A stretch of DNA of 64,000 nucleotides from Pseudopithomyces maydicus (taxonomy: Eukaryota > Ascomycota > Dothideomycetes > Pleosporales > Didymosphaeriaceae): contig JANTUC010000005.1 of the NCBI GenBank assembly GCA_026873275.1, forward strand, positions 310,001 to 374,000, written 5' to 3'. Positions 10,212 through 22,937 of the stretch are shown in pieces. How positions within the stretch are numbered: position 1 is the stretch's first letter; each line of letters starts with the position of its first letter. The translations under genes were made by a program, and so were the position numbers. The notes beneath the pieces are model-generated. The model saw only the letters and a program-made list of their open reading frames with translations, was not told the origin of the DNA and did not search any database.

Positions 10212-13200
10212 TCAAAGCCCCTCCATCATCCTACTATAATCCAACCACCCCCTCAACTCCTCCCCTTCCACCACCTCGCCATCCCCAGGCCCCGACCCCC
10301 GTTTCCCATCGCTTACAGCCGCAACCTCCGGCGTCCCCGCTTTGTGGAACCCAAACCCACTGTCTGAACGCTCTGTTTCTTCCGATGATTCGATTTCCGA
10401 GACGGTTGGTGACGGTGTAGCGGGTGTGGTCGGGGATTTGGTCGGAGGGGAGGGAGGGAGGACGGGTGCGGGCGCGGGCTCGGGCTCGGACTCTGGCTCT
10501 GGCTCAGGTTCAGGTTCAGACTCCGGCTCGGGATCGGGGGCGTGATTTTGAATGTGACGCGGGGTTTGGGTTTGTTGTGGGAAGGCGGGGTGGTCTTGGT
10601 TTTGTCCTTGATGATAGGGGAGATGGGGGAGATGGGCGGTGGGGTGTCCCAAGGGTTTCTGTCCTTGTTCTTGGGTGGGGAGGTAGGTGGGGTGTTGGGG
10701 CGGAATGGTGAGAATTTTAGGATGGGTCTGGGGGAGGGGCAAGTTGGTGGTGGTGTTGGTGGGGGGCGTTGCGACGGGGCTGTTCTTGATGCGGTGGAAG
10801 AGGGCCTCTCCATTTTGAACCCTCGGTCATCGGATAAATCTGTGTACGGAGATAGAAGTTGAGAAATGCGGTCGGGTTCATCCTGCGTGGCGCCTTGGAG
10901 CAGTTTTGCGATGTGCTGTTTCTCGTTTTCTGGTAGATTGGCTGAGAAACAGCGTATGGGCGTGAGGTCTTTCTGGTCCGTGGAGTCTGCTTTAGCACCG
11001 TTGCGCAGCAGCCATGAGACGATGGAAGCATTCCCTACTGCTACCGCGGTGTGAAGCGGAGTTCGGCCCGCGCTGTCTTTGGCCTCGATATCAGCCTTCC
11101 GGCGAAGTAACTCCTCTACAACGTCAATTCGATTTGCTCGCACCGCCGAATGAAGCGGATACCGCCCTTCGTAAAACGGCGATGATATCGATGGCATCGC
11201 ACCGCTATCTAGAAGAAGTGTGAGCAAGTCCAAGTTAACCTGCGGACATTTTTCCAACATATAAGTAAGCGGGTGAACAGCCAAGGGAGCTGGCGGCGGG
11301 TGACGACTATCAGGTGCACACCGAGTTTTCCGGCTCAACATCACATTCGGATTGGCACCAGATGCCATCATCAACGTGAGAGCGTCGCATAGGTAGTCGG
11401 TATGAATGACGGATGACGAGAGACCAGTCTCGAGCAGCGTCCAGAGAAGCGAGCGCATGTGTTTAGCTCGTGGTACGGTGTCAGGACCCAAGCCCATGCA
11501 GAGCATATCGCCGAGATCTTGGATCGGTATAATCTTCGGTAGTAACGAATCCTCAAACAAGATGCCCGAATATCGACGTAGTCTCACTAGACGCTTAAGC
11601 CATTCATGCTCCGCAAAGAGTTTCCAGATCTTCTTGTTGACGGCGCTGTCCTTTGGGATGAGGTTCTTTTGCTGTTTCCATTCGTTCCACGAGAAAGGCG
11701 TTCCGTGCACGAGCAGTTTTTCTACAAATGCTACTTTGCCAAATGTAACCGCGTAGTACAATGCATCGTGCTGGTCGTGATCCTCGTGCGCAACACAGTT
11801 GCCTCGCTCTGATCCTCTCCGTGAAAGCAAGACCTCGACGACCGGGAGGCCATCGTTTGGAAGCGTCTTAACCGCCTGTATGAGCGGCGTCGAACCCGAT
11901 TGGTCTCTCAGGCTGCGACTTACGCCTTTCTCGCAAAACGGCGCTGCTGCCATGGCGATGTGCTTCCAGGTTGAGGGATCCTTGGGTGTACTCATGGCGA
12001 TGTGGTGTAGAGCAGTTAACCCATTTTCATCCCAGGAGTTCGTCCCCGGGTGTGAAGCAAGCAGCGGAACGACTGCCCACTGTTGGCGGGTAGCAGCGAG
12101 GAGTAACGGTGTGCACTTTCTCCTATCGATCGAATTTGTATCGGCGCCTAGGCTTAGCAGCAGCTTCACGGTCTTCGCCAGCCCGTTTTGGGCGGCTAGG
12201 TGCAGCGGCATTTTCCCGAACTTGGTGGTTCTCCGTAAATCAGAGACTTTCAGCAGCTCCTGTAAGTCCGGCTCACGATCGCCTGTGGATGAACTCAGCG
12301 CGCACAAAAGAGGCGTCAGGACTTTACTATTGACCAAGTCCGGGTTTGCGCCGTGCTTGAGGAGCATAGTAACGCAAGGAGGCGATGTCGCGGCAACATG
12401 CAACGCCGTATCCCCATTACTATCTTGTGCGTCCACTCTAACGCCGTTCTGAAGAAGTATTTGTGCTATCTTCACCAGCTCAAAGCTCGGTTTGACAGCA
12501 TAGTGCAGCAGCGTCGTTCCATCCGTATATTTTACGCACGGATCAGCCCCGTGAGCGAGAAGCAACTCGAAGACCTTTGTAATCACATCTTTGTCGTGGA
12601 ATGGACTCTCGAGTGCAGCCTGGAGCACGTTTAGGCCATGCGAATTCCGTAACGTGACATCCGCTTTGTGGTCGATGAGAGTTTGCACGACACGTGCACT
12701 ACCAGCACCGAGAGCTGCGAATATGGGGTAGAGGCCAGAAGGCGTTTGTTCGTTCGGATTTGCGCCTCTGGCAATCACGGCAATGACAACATTGGCGTTT
12801 TTTGTTTTGATGGCTTCCACCAGACCTGTAGAGTCGGGTGGGCACGCAACCTCGAGTGCTTGTGCGAAGAGGACATTGCCGATTGAGCCCCGGCTATGCA
12901 ACTCCAGGGCCTGGTTCAGAAGCAATTGCTTCTCCCTGCCGAGTTTGCGAGGGCTTTTGCCAGCCACGCGGATGATGGTAATAGCCGTTTCCATATTTTG
13001 ATTCTGCAAGGCCACATGGGCAGGGCTGCGACCTTTGTCGTTGACTGCTTCGAAGTTGGCTCCATGTGTGAGTAATGCGCTCACCCCATATGTAGATCCC
13101 CCGCGCGTAGCAGCGTAGTGAAGCGGCGTGTCGTGTGTGTACATGGTTCGAGCGTCCAAGTTGGGTTTGTATTCAAGGAGAATGTCCAGGATATCGTCCC

Positions 13201-13762
13201 GTCCAGCCTTGACAGCGAGGTGAAGAGGAGTTTCCCCGCTTTGTATCGATCTAACATCGATGTTCGCCCCTGCTTCGCAAAGAATCCTGGTTATGTTGGC
13301 ATGTCCGGCTGCCACCGCTATGCAAAGTGGTGGCTGTGTATCTGGTTTGCCATCTGGCATTTGGCCGGCTCGAAGGAAGTGTAGTAGTGCTGCCTCGCGT
13401 TTGAAATATACTGCGTGATAGAGCGGTGTCCAGTGATTCACATGTTCAGCGCCACCAGTAGCGCTCGATGGCTTCAGAGGCTTCCCAAAATCACACTTCA
13501 GAACCTCGACCATTGTCTGAAACTTCGAGGTCTTGAGTCCAAGCTCGAGAGCGGCTGTCTCTTTATTATCGTGCATCGCGATGTTGTGAGTTCCGACCGG
13601 ATCATTTGGTGTCCTGCCGTTCGAGATCGTGAAATCGTGAGTAATGACTATACCATCCATCGTCTTGCAACTCGACATCATCGCCATTTCGTGAGTCTTG
13701 GCCGTATCATCTATCGTCCTGCACAGCGATCTTGCGTTCAAAAATCCTTCCGTGCAAATCAA
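10212..13762 (-). CDS. Large ankyrin-repeat protein, 3' frame break
   Basis: One long open frame from 13762 encodes more than 1,100 residues, mostly ankyrin repeats: many T-P-L-H-x-A-A/V copies spaced about 33 residues apart between residues 120 and 960 (for example D-T-P-L-H-Y-A-A, R-T-P-L-H-T-A-V). Ankyrin arrays bind protein partners. After the repeats comes a proline/serine-rich tail. Read straight through, the frame ends at 10313 in basic sequence. A one-base shift at the G run 10536-10540 (C run on the coding strand) instead gives an acidic E-P/S-E repeat tail and a stop at 10212. The second reading has much more protein-like composition, so I extend the gene to 10212. The N-terminal 60 residues are weakly supported. 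Confidence 0.8.
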
Positions 13763-14685
13763 AAATCAAAAATCAAAAAGCAAACAAAGAACCAGAAATG
13801 CCCGCCATAAAGCAAGGAGGACTCCTCCAAGAACAAAATTAAAAGCTACACAAAGCGTGACGCAAACCATACAAATCAGTGCCACTGACACGTTCGACTA
13901 GCTAGTCCCTCTCCTCCGAACCTTCTGCAGATCCCTCACCATCTTCCTACTCCACTGCCACGTTCACCCTTGCCCCACCCAATCCGTCCCTCGCTCGCTC
14001 GCTCACACATCCCAATCCGTCACCCGGCGCGTGGCCATCACTCAGCTCGTCCCAAAGCGACCCACCCGCGAAAAGCACCCTGCGCCAATCTCCCGCCCGC
14101 AGCGCGCCATCGCGGGACCTGCCCTATCACCTCTCGAGCGCCACGTTTGCGCTACGGAACATTTGACAGGTGTCGAGGCGCTAACGCAAGATTGGGCTTT
14201 GCGAAAAGTTGGAAAAGTGGGAGGTTCGGACGCGAGCGTACCGGGCGGGCGGGCGGCGGTTACAGGAAAGGGGGTTTAGCGTCTCACGTGCGGCGCACGT
14301 TTTGCTGCAGGACGGTTTGCCCCTGAGGGCGAGGTTTGGGAGCGAGGATGTAGTGGGAGTTTATTGGGAGATGAGGGGAGGAGGGGAGGGTTGAAGATTG
14401 GGGCTAGGGGGCTAGCTGGTGGCTAGGGTATCGATAGCCTCATGGCCTAGGGGCAACGGCGACGATCAGTTTCACGGGATGAGTATATAAAATTCACGTT
14501 TGGGTGTCCGGCAGCTAGTGACAATGAAACCACTTATTCGCTGGCGGTCATGGCGGTGTAACTCGCCTATGCCTACCAGAGCGGGCGTGGTGACTTAATT
14601 GCATTAGGCAGAACCTATACTAGCTCCCGTGTACACAATGAGTCGAGGGATCAATATGCTTCTACACATTCCATCGCGCAGAAGA
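13763..14685. other. GC-rich intergenic region
   Basis: About 920 bp upstream of the ankyrin gene and downstream of DUS3. Short frames at 13970-14394 overlap each other in several frames and show no family signature, typical of GC-rich non-coding DNA. A TATA-like ATATAAAA lies near 14484. No RNA gene seen. Confidence 0.4.
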
Positions 14686-17084
14686 TCAACCCTCAGCTTC
14701 AATCTCATACGAATTCGACTTGTGCTTGGGCTCGAACTTGAAGCCATCCGCAGCCGGGCCAAGGAACATCTCGCTGCGTTTGGTTAGCACATCAATCAAC
14801 TATGCAAATGCTCTAATCACGCACCTAATCTTGATCCAATCCTTATAGTTCTCGCTAGCCATAAGTGTCTCCAGGTCATTTCGGCCCCTGAATCGTGGGG
14901 GCCTGTCCTGAATATTGGGCGGCAAATGCTCTAGCAAGCCAAGAGGCACGTATCGATGCGCGAAGCTGAGCCACTCGAGGAGGAAGCGGCGCGTTGTGCC
15001 GATGCCCATCTCGTCTGAACCCCAGGTCTGCAGGCCGTATTTGGTGAACTTCTCGATGTAGCTAAGACGCTCGCTGGCGGATTTGTCGAGATATTGACCC
15101 TTTTCGATCTCCTCGAAAAGCCAAGGCTTGATCAGGGCGCCTCGAGCAACCATCACAGAGTCTACCTTGGCATTCTGGATATGGTCGTAGTAATCAATGT
15201 GAGAGTAGCAATCTCCGTTACCGACAAAGTAGACATGGCCCTCATTGGCGAGGTCTCGTGGGTCAGCTTCGCCGATAGTGTCGGTCCTAGCGTTCTGCTC
15301 TTTCTTCATTCTAGAGATCAGCGAATTGCATTCGGCAATGTAACTCCAGTCAGCATTCCTGGTGTATCGCTGCTGCTTGCTCCGACCATGCAAAGTGATA
15401 GCGGCGACACCTGCCGTTCCCTTTCCGGATGCAACCGCTTCGTAACCACCAAGCACAAGACGCTTGATCAGCTTGTCCGCAGTAGGCTGCCCGTCCTTTG
15501 TGCCCATGCGAATCTTGACGGTGATAGGCGTCTCGTTCGATACGTAGTTCATTCCACGGAGAGTGGCCTCCAGGCGGGCGTGGCTGTCGAGCAAAGCAGA
15601 ACCGCATCCCTTCTCGCAAACCAAATTAATGGGGCATCCGCAGTTGAGGTCGATCGCGCGAAGTTGAGGGCAGAGCGCTGTGAGCACTTCAACCGTCTTT
15701 GTCGCAACCCACGGCTTGTTGGCGGCGATTTGGGCTCCAAACTTGATGTCCTTGGAGTTGTCATAACCACGGACAACGGTATTCTTGTTCTCGAATCTGA
15801 CTGGTCGAATTTCGGATTCGTGGGCCTTCATGAGTGCCCATTCGCCCTTCTCACCTTGGATGAGAGGGAGACCCATGGCCATCTCAGACCACGTCACCTG
15901 GGCACCGAGCTCAACGCACAAGCGACGGAAAGGCATGTTACCCTGGGTCGTGAGCGGGGCCAATACGGGAGTTTCAGGTCCGTAGTACAGGCGGCGCTTC
16001 TCGGAAGGACGGAACGGAGGTTCAACGAACTGCGCACGATTGTCCTCCATCGCATCAGGGTCAACCTCATCTTCGACTTTAATCTTCGGCTCAGCTTCAG
16101 CTTTAATCTTCGGCTCAGCTTCAGCTTTAATCTTCGGCTCAGCTTCAGCTTTAATCTTCGGCTCAGCAGACTTGTGCTGTGAGTCGAAATGCTTCCTCTC
16201 GGCGTCATTGATAGCGTTGGTCCACTCAATGTAAGCATCCGCTCTAGGGGTACCACGTCGCCGCCTTGACAGATCGATCTTGTCTTGCTTCGACACGAGG
16301 TTCACAACGCCAACTTCGTCTTCGAAATCGCGCGTCTCGGGAGCGGCCTTTTGCTTATCTGGGTTCTCCAAAAGCACGAGCTCCATCCTGCCGTCTTCAA
16401 GCTTTATCTCTTCGGAGTGGCTCTTGTGGAATCTGCACTTCCAGCCCAAATGGCAGTAGCCCCGAGCTTCGTACACGGGGCATTTTCCGTCAAAGGTTGG
16501 GAGATCCTCCCTTCGGCCCTGTGCTAAATACTTGCGGAGATCGTGTTCAAACTTGCACTTGTCGCCAAACGGACACTCCTTGGGTGAAAATTCGGGATGG
16601 ATCGCACGAGTGGCACACAGCTGGATCTTATCACGGGAGGTGCCAAACGTACGGCTGGTGTTTTGGCCGTTCTGCTTGCCTTTCTTCTTGTCCTTTTTGC
16701 CTTTGCCACCTTGGCGGTTGTCGCGGGCGTCAGTCTTCTGGTAACGCTCACCAGCTGCCTCAGCAGCATCGTCGTTCTCTGCACCACCCTTGACCTCCTC
16801 CTTGATGCCAGCCGCTGGGTGCATCAGATATCTGCACACGTTAGGGGATGGTATGTAAACAAGCAGGGTCGCACATGCTCTGTCTTGATGGGTGCCACGC
16901 CTTTTACGCGCTTGGCGGCATTTCCTGCAGACTCGGTTTCTTCATTGTGAGGTCTGTCTCTTTTTCTAGGGCTCGACACGTCCATCTTACCATTTGTATC
17001 CGTCTCTTGCGTGCCACCGTTGGTGGTCTGGTCTACGGGCTGCTCCAATTTCACCTGCACCGGGGCATCCGTGGAGTCTGCCAT
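14686..17084 (-). CDS. DUS3: tRNA-dihydrouridine(47) synthase
   Basis: This flavoenzyme reduces U47 of tRNA to dihydrouridine with NAD(P)H. The N-terminal part has G-V-A-P-I-K-T-E, a signature just before the zinc-finger region of DUS3 proteins, then two CCCH zinc fingers (C-P-F-G-D-K-C-K-F-E-H and C-H-L-G-W-K-C-R-F-H). The TIM-barrel carries L-A-P-L-T-T-Q-G-N-M-P-F-R-R, the catalytic cysteine in D-L-N-C-G-C-P, K-I-R-M-G, L-H-G-R-S-K-Q-Q-R-Y and F-V-G-N-G-D. The last intron (14774-14824, 51 bp) is clear and leads to a stop at 14686-14688. The first intron, near 16830-16860, has good signals (a CTAAC just before a CAG acceptor) but its phases do not agree, so that junction is unresolved. Between finger and barrel sits a four-copy tandem repeat. 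Confidence 0.9.
16078..16172 (-). repeat. 24-bp in-frame tandem repeat in DUS3
   Basis: Four near-perfect 24-bp units encode E-P-K-I-K-A-E-A in the linker between the zinc fingers and the catalytic barrel; the last unit diverges to K-V-E-D-E. This is a coding minisatellite, likely variable in copy number between isolates. Confidence 0.85.
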
Positions 17085-17477
17085 TGTCGATGCGTCTAGA
17101 CTGAGCAAAACTGCAGAATCGGTGGCCAATCGCTGTTTCGGGGCGAGTGTGGGGAGACAAGCCTCTTGAAGATTTGAGTGAGAGATTTGCAGCTAGTGCG
17201 GAAGGGGCTAGCGCGCATGGGTGCGCCCGTGCGCCACGGAAGCTGCGCTGAGGTGACGTATTTCGTCTTCACGGGCTAGGCACTCGCATCAAACCTGGCC
17301 GCGTTGCTTCCCGCGCCTTTCCACTCTTAACGTCAGATCGTGTTGAGACGACGCACCGTGTCCCTTTCTCCGCTCCCCATAAATACCAGGCTTCAGCCGC
17401 CTCGACCCATCCATCACCCTTCAAACACGACCCGACCCCGCACGTAAACACAGCACACCCAGTGTAGACACGTCGCC
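17085..17477. promoter_or_regulatory. Divergent promoter region of DUS3 and the BAP31-like gene
   Basis: 393 bp between the two start codons, so both genes are driven from here. A TGACGTATTTCGTC stretch (17252-17265) resembles a CRE/bZIP-like site, and CATAAATACC near 17378 is TATA-like. No open frame of note. Confidence 0.35.
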
Positions 17478-18503
17478 ATGACTCTCTACTACAGCCTTGT
17501 AAGTCCACCACCTCTTTCTGCACCATGTAGAGCAACGACGCTGTGACGCGTAGAGCTTGAACATTTGGCCTTCGTGCTATAGGTGCTGGTGTAGAATCAG
17601 GCAAGAAGGAGTCGCTGCGCTCCTGCTCGCGTGCCATCACGAAGCAATTGCTCGGCGGCAGCATGACCTCTTCACTGCTCTCTCTGCATCTCGCCTCTAA
17701 TTGCCAGCCATGTTGCCCACCTGCTTACTTATCCTTTTTGCGCAGGTTTTCCTCCTCCTGGTGACGGAGATGCTCATCTTCCTCGCTTTGATCGTACCTC
17801 TCCCGTTCACATGGCGCCGCAAGCTCTTTACCTTCATCTCCGAGAGTCCGATAATCGCAAAACTGCAATATGGCATGAAAGTAAGTTACATGGACCCCGC
17901 GTTACTCTTCACCCAAATCTAACAGAGACCAGATCACCTTCATCTTCATTCTTATCCTCTTCATCGACAGCGTCAACCGTGTCTACCGCGTCCAGGTTGA
18001 ACTCCAGGCCTTCAACAAGGCCGACGGCCGTGGCGGGTAAGTTTACATGACGACTTGCCGGGTTTTCAGAGCTAACAGCTATCAGACCCGTGGCTATGGG
18101 CGGATCCGAGCGCATGGAGGTCCAGGCACGCAAGTTCTACTCCCAGCGCAACATGTACCTCTGCGGCTTCACTCTGTTCCTGTCGCTCATCCTCAACCGC
18201 ACCTACGTCATGATCCTCGACGTTCTCCGCCTCGAAGAGGAGGTCAAGACCCTCAAGGGCGACCCCGCCGCCAAGAACGGAAAGTCTCTCAAGGACATTG
18301 GCGGCGCCGGTGAGGTCGGTGCTCTCAAGGAGGAGCTCGCGCGCAAGGACCGTGACATGGAGAACCTGAAGAAGCAGGTCGAGGGCATGCAGAAGGAATA
18401 CAACCGCATGGGCGACCAGGTTACTGGCTCTGGCTCTACCCCCGCAAGGGTCAGTAGAGAAGGGAGCACAGAAAGCTGGGCGGAGACGAGTCAAGCTTCA
18501 TGA
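17478..18503 (+). CDS. BAP31/YET3-family endoplasmic reticulum protein
   Basis: Four exons (17478-17498, 17746-17880, 17933-18036, 18086-18503) give 225 residues. The first exon codes only M-T-L-Y-Y-S-L, matching the conserved start of YET3/BAP31 proteins, and is followed by a 247 bp intron. Three transmembrane segments lie at about residues 5-25, 45-65 and 95-115, with I-D-S-V-N-R-V-Y after the second and R-K-F-Y-S-Q-R-N-M-Y-L before the third, both family hallmarks. The C-terminal third is an E/K-rich coiled coil facing the cytosol. These proteins are membrane chaperones or cargo receptors in the ER. Confidence 0.92.
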
Positions 18504-18975
18504 TGAGTTGCTGACTTCTTCAAGCTCGTTCGCCGCGGGGAGTTTCTGCTCAGATCACGTTCGGCAGCAGAAGATGACGAGCGGGACGATGGTCGAGCTT
18601 CAGTTCGTCTGCTCATATTGCCTGTTCCAAGGCGGTCAGACAGAGTTGATTGGGTATTAACATTATTGCATGGTATGGAGCGGGAGTTTAGACTATGTGC
18701 TATAAAGATGGATATGGTTACCAGATAGGAATTGTATGACTTATTGTAAAGCTGCGCTTCAAGCATGTGAAATGAATTGTGCCTAGGTACTTGGAGGTGT
18801 GGAGAGCTACCCTGCTGACGCAGCACCCAAGTAATGTAATCGCTCGTCGTTCTCACCAGACGCTCGTGGATTACATTGTACAACACACGTTTGCGATAGC
18901 TGTGCCGGAGTCCAAAGCACTCCAAACCAAGCTCCGAGTAGTCCCCGCCGCCAACATCCCACTCCATCCGACGCA
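18504..18975. other. Intergenic region
   Basis: 470 bp between the BAP31-like gene and the amidase. Minus-strand frames here overlap the neighbouring genes' ends and show no signature. Nothing else seen. Confidence 0.35.
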
Positions 18976-20849
18976 ATGTCAGACGCACGGGCCGCAGGAA
19001 TCAATTACCCAGATTCCATTGCGCACAACATACCCTATTCTGCTCCTCCTTCGCCAGCGAATCCAGTGATCAAGGGCCGCCTGTTGTCCTTTTTAGCCGC
19101 ACTGTATGTCCGCGTCCAAATACCAACGTTGCGAGCCGGCTGACCCGTAAAGTGTCGAGACCGCACCCCTCCTACCGACCATCCTCTACAACAATGCAGG
19201 CTTCAGCGCTCTCAGAACGCGCACAGAGCTAGATGGCATCGAACCCCGATTCGACCCGACGGTGATTCGTCCACGCGGTCCCGAAGACAATGCGGCGGCT
19301 GGTGACTCTCAGCACAAAAGCTTTCGCGCTCCACCACAAGATGCGCCCGGGCGTTTTTACACCGTCGCCGACTATCACGATGCGTATAAGAGCGGGCGAT
19401 TGACTCCCTCGGATGTCGTTGAGCTGCTGCTGCCGCTCATCAGGCGAGATGTTGCGAATCGCTCCTCGTACTCGACGGCTTTCATTGACACCCAGGTGGA
19501 TGCTGTGAGGCGGGCTGCGGAAGCTTCGACCAAGAGGTGGAAGGAAGGGAAGCCACTTGGTATGCTAGATGGCGTTCCATTCGGCGCCAAGGACGACTTG
19601 GATGTGAAGGGCTACAAGAGATATATTGGCACGACGAAGGACTACACCGGAGGGAAGGAGGTTGAGACGAGCTGGTGCGTAGCCAAGGTAGAAGAGGTGG
19701 GCGGAATCATGGTCGGCAAGCTCAGCATGCATGAGCTGGGAATGGGTATGTCAAGAATGTTGCTAAGTGAGAGCAAGCAGATCTGACGCCTTACAGACAC
19801 AACGAACAACAACCCAAACTGGGGCACTCCTCTCAACCCATACAACTTAAGCTACTACACCGGTGGATCCACGGGCGGCGGTGCCTGTGCCGTCGCCTCA
19901 GGCCTGATCCCCTTCGTAATCGGCTCCGACGGCGGCGGCTCCATCCGCATCCCTCCAACTACTGCGGCCTCTACGGCCTCAAGCCATCCCACGGGCGCGT
20001 GTCCACGCTCCCCCTCTCCAACTTCGACAACTCCGTCACCGTCCGCGGCCCCGTCGCCTCCAACATGGCCGACGTCTCCCTCTCGTACCACGCCCTCGCC
20101 ACGCCCAACCCCGCCGACCACCTCTCCGCCAAATTCCCACCCCCACGCCCCTCCCCAGGCCTCTCCCGCCCGCACACCCGCCCCCTCGGCATCCCCAAGC
20201 AATGGTTCGACCGCGCCGACCCCCCGTCCAACAAGCCTGCCACTCGGCCCTCCAATTCCTCGTCTCGCAGCACAACTACACCCTCGTCGACGTCGCCATC
20301 CCCCTCACCTACGAGGGCCAAATCGCCCACGCCATGACCATCCTCGCCGAGACGACCGCAAAGACGAAGTCCCTCGCCGGCCTCACCCCCGCCAACAAGA
20401 TCCTGCTCAGCGTGTCCCGCGCTACCCCCGCCACCGACTACCTCCTCGCGCAGAAGGTGCGCACCCTGCTCATGCAGCATCTATCGCACCTGTTCGCCGC
20501 GCACCCCGGGCTCATCGTCGTGACGCCCACGACGCCGAACGCGGGGTGGCCGATCGGCGAGGGGGAGCTGAGCCACGGGATGACGGATGGGAACACGCAG
20601 GTGCGGAATATGGAGTATGTGTGGTTGGCGAACTTCACGGGGGTGCCGTGTGTGCAGTTTCCCGTGGGGTATGTAGAGCCGGTGAAGGGGGAAGGGAAGG
20701 TTCCTGTCGGCATGATGGGACATGGGGAGTGGGGGGCGGAGGAGGAGTTGATTGAGTTTGGATATGATGGGGAGGAATGGTTGACGAGGGGGTATGAGGG
20801 AGGGAGGAGGAGGCCGGAGGGGTGGGTGGATGTTTTGAAGGGGGTGTGA
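18976..20849 (+). CDS. Amidase-signature hydrolase with two frame breaks
   Basis: Exons 18976-19103, 19153-19745 and 19797-20849 are joined by 49 and 51 bp introns. The protein is a fungal amidase-signature enzyme, hydrolysing an amide bond by the Ser-Ser-Lys triad. The lysine sits in V-P-F-G-A-K-D-D, the structural serine in G-G-S-T-G-G-G-A and the nucleophile in G-S-D-G-G-G-S-I-R. Downstream, V-R-G-P-V-A and T-P-T-T-P-N are also typical. The frame breaks twice: near 19951-19957 just after the nucleophile loop, and at the C run 20220-20225. Conserved protein continues on both sides in a shifted frame each time, each consistent with one missing base. These may be sequence errors or a young pseudogene. 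The substrate cannot be told. Confidence 0.82.
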
Positions 20850-21389
20850 GGTATTTTTCGATTATCGTCCTGACTACCTGGACAGATCACGTGAACTCCA
20901 GCTGAAGGCAGACCAGACGCAACAGATTCACTCAATGTATAAAAGAGTACCGAAACAACAGACCGAGCATGTGATGGTGAATGTACTTGATAAGAGGGCG
21001 GTGTGTGTGAGGTCTGGGAGGTTTGTGTATAAGCAGATCTTCTTGGTCAAGGAGGGTCAATTAAAAAATGTGCAGTAGCTTCACTAATTTGATGAGAAGT
21101 GACTGAAGAAAAATTTGTCCTTCGTTCGATAGACGAAAAATGAGCGTGTACATAGTGGGCATGAAAACTGTGTATAAGATACATAATTGTGAGATCATAC
21201 GTGTGCTTTCACTTATCTTAACATGTCATATACCGTATATCTATCCATTACCGTTGAGCCTCAGAGCTGCTTAACCCTAGTCGTAGTGTAACTAGGAAAC
21301 ACAAACTTCAGTACACCAGCTAGATTTGGATTAAATCGTGACTGAAACCCGGCTAGTATTATCCCAAAATGACCAAACTCCAATATAGA
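20850..21389. other. Intergenic region
   Basis: 540 bp between two convergent gene ends. No open frame, RNA gene or repeat that I can support. Confidence 0.35.
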
Positions 21390-22937
21390 TTAAACAGTCT
21401 TGCTCGCCGCCGCCACCGAAAGCTCACTCTGAAGCTGCGCCAGGCTAAACGTCGAGCTCGTCGCCAGCAGCGTCGTAAGCACCGCACAATACCTACACCA
21501 CCGCATTAGCAACTTCGTCCTACTCGCTCAACACACGCTTCTACAAACTTACGTAGCCGTAGCGACAAACAGCTCCAGCGTCCTCGGCCGAGCCGCCAAC
21601 TGAATGGCTGCCGGAAAAGCAAGCACCGAGACCATCAGGATGACGAGCTTCGTCCGATCGCTGCACATATCCGAGGCTAGCACGGCGAGAGGCCCGCTGA
21701 TGAGGCCGATTGCCAGCGCCGAGGCGATCAGCCGGGAGAGGATGAAGATTTTCCGCGGGGAGGTGAGGATGGTTTTGCGGTCGCTGAGCTTGTTTCTTTG
21801 GGAGGCGGAGGAGAATTGGAGCTGTGGGCTGGTCAGCACAGTCTGCCTATCTGTGTACAGATGTGATTGACTCCATATTTGGTGTCAATGGTGAACTTTC
21901 TTACCCGCACCCATTCAAAGGGCACCCAATTGCAGATGAAATAATCAATCAGATATTCCAGCGGCGACTCCGAGCATTCGCTCAACTTGACGAAATCATC
22001 CCTCTGGTTCAAAAACTCAATCTCGCTCTTCACAACAGCCTTCTGGTTCCACAGGTAATTCACCAAGTTCCTATGGTCCCGTTCCGACGCCCTCTGCATC
22101 AGCGTGGAGCGTTGCTCGCGCTCCAAAAGCTCGTCTGTAGCCCCGTTAGTTAGTTTCCCCCAACCTCATCAAATGCCATAAAAACTTTCCGTAGCGCTTC
22201 AACTTATCTTCTATGTCGTCCATCAGCTTGGGACGCTTGGAGTCCTGGTCCGAGGTGTCGCGTTTAAGAGAGCTGTTTTTCCAGTTCTTGGCCGCGTCGT
22301 CTTGTTCGTCGAGGGCGAAGAGTTGGCGCTCGAGGGTGAAGAGCTCTTGTTGGCGGTAGATGATGAGGCGGTTTCGGACAGTGCCGAATCTCCTGTAGAC
22401 GCGGAAGTTTGTGTCGGAGTTTTGGTAGGCGGCCCAGCGGGGGTAGCCGGGTGGGTAGTCGTTTACTGTGATAACATTAGTATAACTAGTGGGGTGGTAG
22501 ATGAATAACTAACCAGTTTCATACGATATCTTGTCATATCGGCCGTCTCTTACGGCACGGGATCGTCTGGGGATAAGGCTGGTGACCCATATCCAGATGT
22601 GTATTATGAAAGTCCATATACGTCTGAATATGTTCGGCTTGTTACTTTCTAATGGTATGATATAAAATTAGCGGTTCCTCTTCACAACATAACGCCCGAC
22701 TGGCGATCAAATGTTACCTTGGGTTGTTTGGTCCGTCACGTTACTTGCTGGGCTAGGCGATCTCGATGCACTATCCACATTGACGCTGCGATCTTGGCCT
22801 TCACTGATTATGTCTCCCATTTCAACCGAAACCGGTGCATTTGTCTGACACTGCGCTTCTAAATCGCGTGCGTTGTTTGATTTTTGCCTTCGGAATCTCC
22901 AACTTGAGGGGTTGAAATAGAGTAGTACGTCTAGCAT
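21390..22937 (-). CDS. DUF6594 membrane protein
   Basis: A multi-exon gene. Clear parts are an N-terminal exon from 22937, a hydrophobic exon near 22510-22670, a Y-P-x-W-A-A-Y exon with R-R-F-G-T-V-R-N-R-L, then 22130-21905, 21821-21553 and 21492-21390. The motif series tyrosine/proline start, R-R-F, R-N-R-L-I-I-Y-R-Q-Q-E-L and L-E-R-Q-L-F-A-L-D followed by a helical middle and three C-terminal transmembrane helices is the DUF6594 layout, a common but uncharacterised fungal family. An extra N-terminal hydrophobic segment (W-T-F-I-I-H-I-W-I-W-V) is unusual. Introns are 60-83 bp where they could be placed; the 5' junctions are approximate. Confidence 0.75.

Noticed and set aside
11799..12452. 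217-codon plus-strand frame
   Set aside because: Antisense to the ankyrin repeats; shadow of the real gene.
13970..14394. Overlapping plus-strand frames of 61-118 codons
   Set aside because: GC-rich DNA open in several frames at once with no domain signature.
16078..16172. CRISPR-like repeat array
   Set aside because: The repeats are contiguous, in-frame coding units without spacers; eukaryotic gene.
15094..16182. 362-codon plus-strand open frame
   Set aside because: It lies wholly antisense to the conserved DUS3 barrel, reading the complement of codons; no family signature.
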